A DNA stretch of 7,565 nt from Candidatus Hodarchaeota archaeon (lineage in GTDB: Archaea; Asgardarchaeota; Heimdallarchaeia; Hodarchaeales; YT1-057): contig JAEOTI010000081.1 in the NCBI GenBank assembly GCA_016839955.1, positions 1-7,565 on the forward strand, in the 5' to 3' direction. The position numbers and the translations under genes are program-made. The notes beneath the pieces are model-generated. The model was not told the origin of the DNA. It saw only the letters and a program-made list of their open reading frames with translations, and searched no databases. Of the stretch, positions 1 to 6,172 are shown piece after piece; the first letter of the stretch is position 1, and each line of letters starts with the position of its first letter.

Positions 1-118
1 ATAACCTAAATTCTTTTTTATCGCTGTTAATTAGAAGAATAGTCTTTATATTACGGACACCAACCTGATGAAGTTGAATTCCTTGAGTTTGGGGTTGGAG
101 ATCTTGAGTATCAGTCAT
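1..118 (-). CDS. mptA: Probable MptA/FolE2-type GTP cyclohydrolase, N-terminal part (cut by window edge)
   Basis: An open frame begins with ATG at 118-116 on the minus strand and runs off the left edge after 39 codons. Its translation has an N-terminal TDTQDLQPQ stretch, then a predicted strand with the VGVRNIK motif (residues 19-25), then TILLI. This resembles the start of the MptA/FolE2 (GTP cyclohydrolase type IB/IV) family, whose members begin with a D-x-Q...P segment and a conserved VGV strand. That family opens the GTP ring for pterin and 7-deazaguanine synthesis using a metal centre; the catalytic residues would lie outside the window. The ATG sits only 2 bp after the queC stop, so the two genes are probably co-transcribed and perhaps translationally coupled. 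QueC acts in the same preQ0 pathway, which supports the call. Identification rests on a short N-terminal match and the neighbour, so it is probable rather than certain. Confidence 0.62.
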   Translation of the reverse strand, partial: MTDTQDLQPQTQGIQLHQVGVRNIKTILLINSDKKEFRL

Positions 119-120
119 TT

Positions 121-945
121 TTATTCCCGATATAGAGTGTGATCTTTGATATTCTGTTTTTGAAAAGCAACTTTCCTCTTTATACATGCTTCACAAGTAC
201 CACAATGGAGAGGTTTCTCATCAATGATTTTAATTGGTGAATAACAACTACAGGAAAAGGGAACTAAAGGTGTTAAACCCGTCTCAGCACATTTCTTAAC
301 AACATTTTCTTTTGTATAAGTAAGTAAGGGTAAATCTAGTTTTATGCTTCCATAGAATCCTCCAAGCCTTAAAACATCTTCACAAGCATGAAAAAAATCC
401 TTAGTTTCATCTGGAAATGTTTCTGCATCTGTTGCATTACCTCCTGCATAAATTGATGCTGTCTTCACGTTTGTTGATTTAAAGATCGCTTCACAAAGGG
501 TAGCTGTTGTTATATAGAAGTTTACCTGCCTAAAAGGGACATAAATTGCACGAACAGTTTGTCTTAGTCTTTCTAAATTAGATAGATCCTCAAAAGATAT
601 CTTTGGAAGATTTTTTTTACTATCCATTAATGGAATACCTGTTAACTCAGTAATCGTTCTGAGTAAAGAGTTTTTTATAATAAAAAATCCATCTAAACCT
701 AGTTTTTTTGATAAATTTATTCCAATTTGTTCCTCATGCTTTCTCCCTCTTTGTCCATAGTCAATAAAGATCCCAATTGTCCATGTATGATTCCTCTTAG
801 CGATATTTGAGACAACTAAACTGTCAAGCCCTCCACTAATGAGACACAATCCTATTTCTTCGTCTTTGGGGAGGATTTTCTTAAGGTAAACTAACTTAAT
901 ATCTCCAAACTGAATGTTTTCAGAATCAACGTTGAAGTTAAACAT
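121..945 (-). CDS. queC: QueC-family 7-cyano-7-deazaguanine (preQ0) synthase
   Basis: QueC uses ATP to convert 7-carboxy-7-deazaguanine and ammonia to preQ0, the base that archaeal transglycosylase inserts into tRNA on the way to archaeosine. The 274-residue product has the PP-loop SGGLDS at residues 37-42, IDYGQR at 61-66, YVPFRQ at 135-140 (family form YVPARN), a GGNATDAETFPDE stretch at 168-180 and PLLTYTKENVV at 206-216. Four cysteines, C234, C248, C251 and C254 in the pattern CY...CGTCEAC, match the family's zinc site. Odd points: about 30 residues precede the PP-loop, where most QueC proteins have fewer than ten; Q replaces the usual N in the YVPARN motif; and an extra cysteine (C232) lies beside the zinc site. 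This suggests a divergent subfamily, and a paralogous PP-loop amidase is possible. The start is ATG at 945; an ATG at 952-950 is out of frame. No clear Shine-Dalgarno site is visible. The probable mptA follows after 2 bp. Confidence 0.85.
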   Translation of the reverse strand: MFNFNVDSENIQFGDIKLVYLKKILPKDEEIGLCLISGGLDSLVVSNIAKRNHTWTIGIFIDYGQRGRKHEEQIGINLSKKLGLDGFFIIKNSLLRTITELTGIPLMDSKKNLPKISFEDLSNLERLRQTVRAIYVPFRQVNFYITTATLCEAIFKSTNVKTASIYAGGNATDAETFPDETKDFFHACEDVLRLGGFYGSIKLDLPLLTYTKENVVKKCAETGLTPLVPFSCSCYSPIKIIDEKPLHCGTCEACIKRKVAFQKQNIKDHTLYRE

Positions 946-1153
946 TTTTCATGCTCGCTCAAATGATTTTTCTTAGAATCAAATGGTAATATTATTTTTT
1001 AGGACTTTCCTGAGTTCTAAACTAATTTATTTTGTAACATTATCAAAAGAATATCTCAAAGGACAATGTAGATGTTATTCAGGGAATATTTTCTCTTTTG
1101 ATTATTGTCGCCTTTCTCCATAATAACCTCAAAATGGAAGGAGGCACAATCGA
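946..1153. promoter_or_regulatory. Divergent intergenic region between queC and the GTPase gene
   Basis: These 208 bp separate genes transcribed in opposite directions, so promoters for both should lie here. On the minus strand an A/T-only run (987-1001, minus-strand core AAAAAATAATATT) lies roughly 40-55 bp upstream of the queC start and is a plausible archaeal TATA element. On the plus strand candidate AT-rich elements occur at 1021-1040, but none stands out against the AT-rich background. No operator repeat was found. The assignment is positional inference, with no transcription start shown. Confidence 0.3.
1138..1144 (+). promoter_or_regulatory. Strong ribosome binding site fixing a GTG start
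   Basis: AAGGAGG is a near-complete complement to the 3' end of 16S rRNA, 9 bases before the GTG at 1154. It decides the GTPase start: the nearby ATG at 1134 is in another frame and overlaps the site itself. Confidence 0.8.
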
Positions 1154-1711
1154 GTGACTTTAGCACAAGACAATCCGGATTATCAAAACTACTACGATTC
1201 CCCCAAACTCAAAATTGCTGTTCTAGGAAATGGGAAAGTTGGAAAAACCTCACTTTGTCAATGTTTACGAGAAGGTCGAATTCCTGGTACATACGATTTA
1301 ACGGTTGGAGTCGATATTACAACAAAGGATGTGAAAATCGCGGGAAATGAAGTCAGATTGATCCTTTGGGATATGGCTGGCCAAGAACAATTTGGATGTG
1401 TAAGACCTGCATTTTATGATGGAGCCAAGGTTGCATTAATTGTGTTTTCACTACAAGATCGTGGAAGTTTCTATGATTTGAACTCCTGGATAAGAGAAAT
1501 CCGTCAGAACTCCCCAGGAACCCCCTTTGTGATTGTTGGAAATAAAAATGATATTCGGACTCGAGAAGTTGATCGAAAAGAGATTGAAGATCTAGCATCA
1601 CAGTTTAGAGTGCCATATGTTGAAACTAGTGCCAAAAAATCAACAAACGTCGAAGAAGCTTTTCGTGTTGCAGCTATTTTAGCTCTCCAAGGTACAGCAG
1701 TTGCTTGGTGA
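1154..1711 (+). CDS. Ras/Rab-like small GTPase
   Basis: A 185-residue single-domain small GTPase. All five nucleotide-binding motifs are present: G1 GNGKVGKT (25-32), switch I threonine T50 in TVGVD, G3 WDMAGQE (72-78), G4 NKND (130-133) and G5 ETSAK (157-161). Q77 matches the catalytic Gln61 of Ras and G27 matches Gly12, so GTP hydrolysis should be intact. The switch I and G3 wording is closest to the Rab/Ras group rather than Arf or bacterial MglA. The C terminus (GTAVAW) carries no CaaX box or cysteine pair, so eukaryote-type prenylation is not expected, and there is no signal peptide or membrane segment. An N-terminal stretch of about 17 residues rich in Asp, Asn and Tyr precedes the fold. 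Proteins of this type are expanded in Asgard archaea; their roles are mostly unknown. It stands alone, with 265 bp before the next gene and no visible GEF, GAP, longin or roadblock partner. Confidence 0.93.
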   Translation: MTLAQDNPDYQNYYDSPKLKIAVLGNGKVGKTSLCQCLREGRIPGTYDLTVGVDITTKDVKIAGNEVRLILWDMAGQEQFGCVRPAFYDGAKVALIVFSLQDRGSFYDLNSWIREIRQNSPGTPFVIVGNKNDIRTREVDRKEIEDLASQFRVPYVETSAKKSTNVEEAFRVAAILALQGTAVAW

Positions 1712-1976
1712 TTTTTTAATATAAATCCCTTTTTAATTTAATTATAGGCTATGAAGTAGCCTTATTCTTTCTTAATATGTTTTGCAAATGTATAAACAGT
1801 AATATATTTGGAGAATGAAAAACATAAGTCTTCTTCAGAAAGAAATACTTTTCAGAAGCATTTTCTCCCAACTTTCAGTAAAACAATTTTAAAACTGATA
1901 AAGATTTTTTATTGAATGAAGTTAGGAAAAAAGGGATTTATGACACTTTAGTAGATTGTTGTAGGTTGGATGAAGC
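1712..1976. other. Intergenic region with hairpin downstream of the GTPase gene
   Basis: The first 50 bases are T-rich. A perfect 6-bp hairpin, AGGCTA (1746-1751), loop TGAAG, TAGCCT (1757-1762), is followed by TATTCTTTCTT, which could serve as a transcription terminator. AT-rich stretches at 1788-1810 and 1900-1920 are possible promoter elements for the next gene, but cannot be told from background. TTCAGAA occurs twice about ten bases apart around 1834-1857. No coding signal was seen on either strand. Confidence 0.35.
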
Positions 1977-3062
1977 TTGGGTGAGATAAAAACAGCAATT
2001 GCTGGATTAGGGAACTGTGCAAGCAGTATAATCCAAGGAACTTATTTTTATACAAATGCACCTGAAGATAAAATCGTTCCAGGGTTGATGCATGTCCGAT
2101 TTGGTCCATATCACCTACGAGATATTAAATGGGTAGGTGCTTTTGATGTAAATCGCAAAAAAATTGGAAAGGATCTATCTGAGGCTATTCTAGAACCACC
2201 AAATTGTACTCCAATTTTTTGTGATGTTCCTTATACAAATGCCAAAGTCTATCCTGCACCAATTCTAGATGGTGTCGCACCTCATATGCAGGAGTCCTTT
2301 TTTACTTATGATACTGACAAATTAGACCCTGTAGATGTGGCAGATACGCTTAAAGAAATTAAAGCGGAGGTATTAATCAATTTCTGCCCAGTTGGATCGG
2401 AAAAAACAAGTCAATATTATGCTCAAGCCTGCCTCGATGCAGGGGTAGCTTTTGCTAATGGAATTCCGGCTTTTATTGTCTCAGATCCTGAGAAGAACTG
2501 GCCAAAGAAATTTGAAAATGCTGGAATCCCCTGCGCTGGAGATGACATAAAGAGCCAACTTGGAGCAACAATTCTTCACCGAACCATTGCCCGATTAATG
2601 CTTGATCGAGGGATTGAGATTGAAGAAACATACCAACTAAATGTTGGTGGAAATACAGATTTTGAGAATATGAAATACGAAGATCGCCTTGTCACAAAAC
2701 GAATTTCAAAAACAGAGGCTGTAACATCACTTTTACCATATGAAGTTCCTACACGAATTGGTCCCAGTGATTATGTACCATTCCTCGAAGATAAGAAGAT
2801 TTGTTACCTTTATGCAAAAGGAAAATTCTTTGGTGATCAACCTGTAACTTTGGAAGCGAAATTGAGAGTGGAAGATTCTCCAAATTCTGCTGGAGTAATG
2901 ATAGATGTAATTCGAGCTTTAAAGATTGCACAAGACAGAAAGATCGCAGGACCTCTTATTTCTATGTCGTCTTATGCTTTCAAACATCCTCCAGTACAAA
3001 TTCCTGATTTTCAGGCTCGAGAATGGGTTGAAGAGTTCATAAAAGGAAATCGTGATAGATGA
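1977..3062 (+). CDS. ino1: myo-Inositol-1-phosphate synthase (archaeal type)
   Basis: This enzyme converts glucose-6-phosphate to inositol-1-phosphate by NAD-dependent oxidation, aldol cyclisation and reduction. In archaea the product feeds inositol phospholipid headgroups and, in some, di-inositol phosphate. The 361-residue length fits the short archaeal form. Motifs in order: NAD-binding GLGNCASS (10-17); AFDVNRKKIGKDL (55-67), with the acidic residue expected for NAD ribose; GDDIKSQLGAT (188-198); LNVGGNTDFENM (221-232), the family signature; LRVEDSPNSAG (297-307); and SSYAFKHPP (331-339) near the C terminus. The start is TTG at 1977: an in-frame TGA at 1971-1973 rules out anything further upstream, and the ATG at 1970 and GTG at 1981 are out of frame. 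The upstream sequence has only a weak GGTTGGA-like ribosome site. tdh follows after 55 bp and may be co-transcribed, though the two pathways are not obviously linked. Confidence 0.93.
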   Translation: MGEIKTAIAGLGNCASSIIQGTYFYTNAPEDKIVPGLMHVRFGPYHLRDIKWVGAFDVNRKKIGKDLSEAILEPPNCTPIFCDVPYTNAKVYPAPILDGVAPHMQESFFTYDTDKLDPVDVADTLKEIKAEVLINFCPVGSEKTSQYYAQACLDAGVAFANGIPAFIVSDPEKNWPKKFENAGIPCAGDDIKSQLGATILHRTIARLMLDRGIEIEETYQLNVGGNTDFENMKYEDRLVTKRISKTEAVTSLLPYEVPTRIGPSDYVPFLEDKKICYLYAKGKFFGDQPVTLEAKLRVEDSPNSAGVMIDVIRALKIAQDRKIAGPLISMSSYAFKHPPVQIPDFQAREWVEEFIKGNRDR

Positions 3063-3073
3063 AAATTTTGAAT

Positions 3074-3092
3074 TCATTTTTGAGAAAAATGA
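3074..3092. repeat. Perfect AT-rich inverted repeat between ino1 and tdh
   Basis: TCATTTTT (3074-3081), spacer GAG, AAAAATGA (3085-3092) form an exact 8-bp inverted repeat starting 12 bases after the ino1 stop. It could be a weak hairpin that attenuates or processes the transcript, or a protein-binding site upstream of tdh. No T-run follows, so it does not look like a standard terminator. Chance occurrence in AT-rich DNA is possible. Confidence 0.45.
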
Positions 3093-3103
3093 TGAGTTTG
3101 GAT

Positions 3104-3110
3104 AAGGAGA
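3104..3110 (+). promoter_or_regulatory. Ribosome binding site of tdh
   Basis: AAGGAGA lies 7 bases before the ATG at 3118, a good Shine-Dalgarno match that supports this start. Confidence 0.75.
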
Positions 3111-3117
3111 AATACAT

Positions 3118-4185
3118 ATGCAAGCTGTGTTAAAATCAAAAAGTGAACCTGGTGTTGAAATTCAAGAAGTTCCTGAACCAGAAATAAAAAGACCTGATGA
3201 AGTAAAAATAAAGATTAATGCTGCTTCAATATGTGGTACAGATGTACATATGCATGAATACAATGATTGGGCTAAAAATCGACTCAAACCTCCGTTCATA
3301 ATTGGTCATGAAGTTGGTGGGGAAGTAATCGAGATTGGACAGGACGTTACCAGTTTAAAAATCGGTGACAATGTTTCTATGGAATGCCATATTGCATGTG
3401 GTGTCTGTTATCAGTGTAAGAGCGATAGAATGCATATTTGTTCCAATACGAAAATCATTGGGGTAGATATAGATGGTATATTTGCAGAATATGCTGTCAT
3501 ACCAGAGTTGAATGCTTGGAAAAATGATGAGGATCTAGATCCTCGTTTAGCTTCTTTACAAGATCCGCTAGGTAATGCCATTCATACAGCATTGCCAAAG
3601 GATGGAACAAATGAGGATCTTGCTGGAAAAAATGTTGCAGTTATTGGTTGTGGTCCAATTGGCCTCATGAGTATATCTGTAGCAAGAGCATTAGGGGTGT
3701 CTCAAATATTTGCAACGGGTGGAGGTAGTAATCTTAAACGACTTGAATTGGCTAAAGAAATGGGTGCAGATCGAGTATTCAATGTTAGAGAGGAAGGAGA
3801 TATTATTGTAAAAGAGATTTTGGATGCAACAGAAGGTAATGGTGTTGACTTTACGTTTGAAATGTCAGGAATACCTTCAGGATTAGAAACCGGGATGGAA
3901 ATCACAACAAAAGGTGGACGTATTTCTCTTCTTGGTATCTTTGACAAGCCATTTCCCGTAGATTTGAATCGGATGGTTTTTCAATCATTCACAGTTTATG
4001 GAATTGCAGGTCGGAGAATGTTCCAGACATGGCAACAAATGCGAGGTCTTCTAAGAAATAAACCTTTCCAAGAAGCATTGACAAAAGTGATTACCCATAG
4101 ATTCAATATGGCAGATGTAGATAAAGGATTTGATGAGATCTACTCTAAAAAAGCAGGAAAAGTTGTTCTGGATCCATTCAAATAA
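3118..4185 (+). CDS. tdh: L-threonine 3-dehydrogenase (zinc-dependent MDR family)
   Basis: Tdh oxidises L-threonine with NAD+ to 2-amino-3-ketobutyrate, the substrate of the glycine C-acetyltransferase encoded next. The 355-residue product is a cytosolic medium-chain dehydrogenase with an N-terminal GroES-like domain, a Rossmann domain and a C-terminal return to the catalytic domain. Catalytic zinc ligands: C39 in CGTD, and H64-E65 in GHE. The structural zinc site is C94, C97, C100 and C108. H91, just before it, corresponds to the E. coli Tdh histidine linked to substrate preference. GCGPIG (177-182) is the NAD-binding turn. QDPLGNAIHTAL (148-159) and GIAGRRMFQTW near the C terminus resemble Tdh more closely than sorbitol or alcohol dehydrogenases. 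Together with kbl downstream this makes the specific call secure. The transcript is probably shared with ino1 or starts in the 55-bp gap, and likely ends at the T-run after 4221. Confidence 0.93.
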   Translation: MQAVLKSKSEPGVEIQEVPEPEIKRPDEVKIKINAASICGTDVHMHEYNDWAKNRLKPPFIIGHEVGGEVIEIGQDVTSLKIGDNVSMECHIACGVCYQCKSDRMHICSNTKIIGVDIDGIFAEYAVIPELNAWKNDEDLDPRLASLQDPLGNAIHTALPKDGTNEDLAGKNVAVIGCGPIGLMSISVARALGVSQIFATGGGSNLKRLELAKEMGADRVFNVREEGDIIVKEILDATEGNGVDFTFEMSGIPSGLETGMEITTKGGRISLLGIFDKPFPVDLNRMVFQSFTVYGIAGRRMFQTWQQMRGLLRNKPFQEALTKVITHRFNMADVDKGFDEIYSKKAGKVVLDPFK

Positions 4186-4208
4186 ATTTTAATCTTTAAA
4201 ACCATAAC

Positions 4209-4229
4209 GGGGAAGGATAACCTTTTTTT
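4209..4229 (+). terminator. Probable terminator after tdh
   Basis: AAGG (4213-4216), loop ATAA, CCTT (4221-4224), with up to four further G-U pairs from the preceding GGGG, runs straight into seven Ts. It starts 24 bases after the tdh stop. T-runs alone can end transcription in archaea, so the call is reasonable. The rest of the tdh-kbl gap (to 4409) shows no coding signal. Confidence 0.55.
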
Positions 4230-4409
4230 ATTTAATTTTCTAATGTTTGATATTAATCTACTGTTAACCAGTGCAAATTCAGCCTTTTAACTGATTTTTA
4301 AGGATTGAAAAACACTAGTCGAGAGCGTCATCTTTAGAAGCTCTTAGGCATAATACCTTTCAAATTGATTCAAAGTAATTGGAAAGACCATATTTTGAGG
4401 TTGTAATGA

Positions 4410-5558
4410 ATGACACGAGATCCAAATGCGTTTTTACAAGAAGAGTACAAAGAACTAGTAGAGAAATCATTAAATTGGAAATTAAGGGTTCTTGAAGGCC
4501 CAAGTACCCCTCGTTGTAAGGTAGAGGGGAAATCCGTCATTATGTTATGTAGTAACAACTATCTAAACCTCAGTAATCATCCTAAAATCAAAGAAGCCGC
4601 CAAAAAAGCTGTTGATACCCATGGTGCTGGCTCTGGTTCTGTCCGAGCAATTGCTGGAAATATGGATATTCATTTTCAAGTGGAAGAGAAACTTGCGGAA
4701 TTCAAGAAAACAGAAGCCTCATTAATCTATCAAACAGGCTTCGCGGCTAATGCAGGGTTAATTCCTCAACTAGCTCCAACCAAAGAGGATTTAATTATTA
4801 GTGATCAATTGAATCACGGTAGTATAATCGATGGTGTGCGTTTATCTAAGGCAGAAAGAGCTGTATATAACCACTGTGATATGGAAGATTTGAGAAGGGT
4901 TTTAGATGAAGCTGAGAAAAGAACTCCTCCATATCGTCGAATCCTAATAATTACTGATGGAGTATTCTCAATGGATGGAGATATTGCGCCAATGGATCAA
5001 ATTGTTAAGGTTGCAACAGATTATGGTGCAATGACCTATGTAGATGATGCACATGGTGAAGGTGTGATCGGGAAGGGTGCAGGAATTGGAGCTCATTTTG
5101 GTATTGAAGGAAAAATTGACGTTGAAATGGGTACATTTTCTAAAGCATTAGGTGTTGTAGGTGGTTTTGTTGCTGGAAGCCGAGATTTAGTAAATTATGC
5201 CTTCAACAAATCACGAACATGGCTATTATCTGGATCTCATCCACCTGCTGTAGCAGCTGCTCAATTATCATCGATAAAAATCATGATGTCTGAACCAGAG
5301 CATGTAGAAAATCTGTGGAAGAACGTCAACTATTTTAAGAAAGCGATTCTTGATATGGGCTTCGAACATGAGATCACAAAAGCGAGTGCCACAGCGATTA
5401 CACCGATTATTATCGGCGAAGCAAGTGATGCAGTTAAATTCAGTGAAAAACTATACGAGGAAGGAATTTTTGCTTTACCTATTCTTTTTCCAATGGTTCC
5501 TCGGGGAACCTCTCGCATTCGCACCATGATGAATGCAGGTTTAACAACTGAATACTGA
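4410..5558 (+). CDS. kbl: Glycine C-acetyltransferase (2-amino-3-ketobutyrate CoA ligase), cut short by an in-frame TGA
   Basis: Kbl cleaves 2-amino-3-ketobutyrate with CoA to glycine and acetyl-CoA, completing threonine breakdown after Tdh. It is a fold-type I PLP enzyme of the alpha-oxoamine synthase family (with BioF, ALAS and SPT); tdh upstream favours Kbl. Visible features: SNNYLNLSNHP (48-58), GAGSGSVRAIAGN (72-84), the glycine-rich family signature; YQTGFAANAG (107-116); H136 in LNHGSIIDG, which stacks on the cofactor; DGVFSMDGD (183-191); D212 and H215 in VDDAHGEG; and the Schiff-base lysine K245 in GTFSKALG. The ATG at 4410 has GAGGT (4397-4401) 8 bases upstream. The frame ends at TGA 5556-5558 after 382 residues, whereas the family is normally close to 398. 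The next 17 codons in the same frame resemble the usual C-terminal helix. The enzyme may therefore be truncated, read through, or affected by a base error. Confidence 0.92.
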   Translation: MTRDPNAFLQEEYKELVEKSLNWKLRVLEGPSTPRCKVEGKSVIMLCSNNYLNLSNHPKIKEAAKKAVDTHGAGSGSVRAIAGNMDIHFQVEEKLAEFKKTEASLIYQTGFAANAGLIPQLAPTKEDLIISDQLNHGSIIDGVRLSKAERAVYNHCDMEDLRRVLDEAEKRTPPYRRILIITDGVFSMDGDIAPMDQIVKVATDYGAMTYVDDAHGEGVIGKGAGIGAHFGIEGKIDVEMGTFSKALGVVGGFVAGSRDLVNYAFNKSRTWLLSGSHPPAVAAAQLSSIKIMMSEPEHVENLWKNVNYFKKAILDMGFEHEITKASATAITPIIIGEASDAVKFSEKLYEEGIFALPILFPMVPRGTSRIRTMMNAGLTTEY

Positions 5559-5612
5559 GATGAAGCTCTATCTGCATTTGAAAAAGTTGGAAAAGAATTG
5601 AAGGTAATTTAA
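5559..5612 (+). other. In-frame continuation of kbl beyond the TGA
   Basis: After the TGA the kbl frame continues DEALSAFEKVGKELKVI and stops at TAA 5610-5612. Kbl proteins typically end with an amphipathic helix of the form ALxAFxKVGKxLGVI, so this is clearly the family's C-terminal tail. Counting the TGA as one residue gives 400 residues, the normal family length. The second stop abuts the terminator hairpin, as expected for the true gene end. Confidence 0.8.
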
Positions 5613-5645
5613 ACGGATTTTATCCGTTTTCTTCCTTTTTTTATT
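5611..5645 (+). terminator. Strong hairpin terminator after kbl
   Basis: AAACGGAT (5611-5618), loop TTT, ATCCGTTT (5622-5629) is an exact 8-bp hairpin followed by a T/C-rich tract that includes seven Ts. It overlaps the TAA at 5610-5612, the second stop in the kbl frame. It looks like an intrinsic terminator closing the threonine gene block. Confidence 0.75.
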
Positions 5646-6172
5646 TCAAACTAGGAATTTGATCCGATACAAAGACATAATCACAAATTAAACAACGCAA
5701 GAAGTATTTTTATATGTTATTTTTCAAATATAGTTACCAAAATGTATGAAGACAGCTTCTGAGCCTTGTTTTCTAACATCAATGACAGTAAGGGATTGCT
5801 AATTTGCTTTATTTAAATGATCTGTGTAAACCCGAGAATAGTATTTTGAACAAAAACAGTTAATTGAGACTGAATTTAATACAAAGATATTGAAATTAAT
5901 ACAAAATATGAAGTATGTGGAGTATTAGGTTGTTATTACTGTCCATTTTATCAGCCATATATTTATAGAGCTATTCATGAAGTCTATCCTAATATTTATG
6001 ATAATATTCTCCAATTAGAACTTTAATTAAACAAACCTTCTGTTGTTGGAAATCTTTTTTTGAATCACTTGTTTAAACATAAACAATCAAAGTTAGATCC
6101 TTTTATGAGTTAAAAATTAATGGTGTAAAGAAAATGATAGTTTGTCTATAAGAAAGGAATATGTGAAGAAAA
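5646..6172. other. Gene-poor stretch between kbl and the methyltransferase
   Basis: No intact gene is visible in these 527 bp. Its second half (5880-6113) holds a degraded coding fragment listed separately. The first half has stops in every frame, no tRNA-like or repeat structure, and only short protein-like runs. Immediately before the methyltransferase, AAAGGAA (6153-6159) could be a ribosome site, but it lies 13 bases from the ATG at 6173, longer than usual. An in-frame ATG at 6161 is followed at once by TGA, so it cannot extend the gene. Confidence 0.5.
5880..6113 (+). pseudogene. C-terminal remnant of a Cys-containing protein, perhaps PAPS reductase-like
   Basis: From 5880 one frame reads like protein for 77 codons, with a single internal TAA at 6024-6026 and a final TAA at 6111-6113. 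Its first part has VCGVLGCYYCPF (C-x2-C-P-F), then AIHEVYPNIYDNILQLE. After the stop, LNKPSVVGNLFLNHLFK and a lysine-rich tail follow in the same frame. The GCxxCPF...YPxxYxxxLxLE arrangement recalls the C-terminal region of phosphoadenosine-phosphosulfate reductase-like PP-loop proteins. No PP-loop domain is visible upstream; an in-frame TAA at 5877-5879 and further stops precede it. The best reading is the 3' end of a decayed gene. The family assignment is tentative. Confidence 0.5.

Noticed and set aside
1105..1350. 81-codon open frame overlapping the GTPase start
   Set aside because: It is out of frame with the GTPase, has a ribosome site only for the other frame, and its composition is unlike a real protein.
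4322..4344. AGAGC/GCTCT inverted repeat before kbl
   Set aside because: Five-base arms with a 13-base loop are expected by chance.
5556..5645. Selenocysteine at the kbl TGA with the downstream hairpin as SECIS
   Set aside because: The hairpin is a short uninterrupted stem followed by a T-run, without the internal purine loop of archaeal SECIS elements, and the site is in a tail helix with no redox role in this PLP family.
5644..5710. Minus-strand stretch with CLICDY, like a rubredoxin or zinc-ribbon half
   Set aside because: Only about 20 codons between stops, no ATG, one cysteine pair only; too short to separate from chance.
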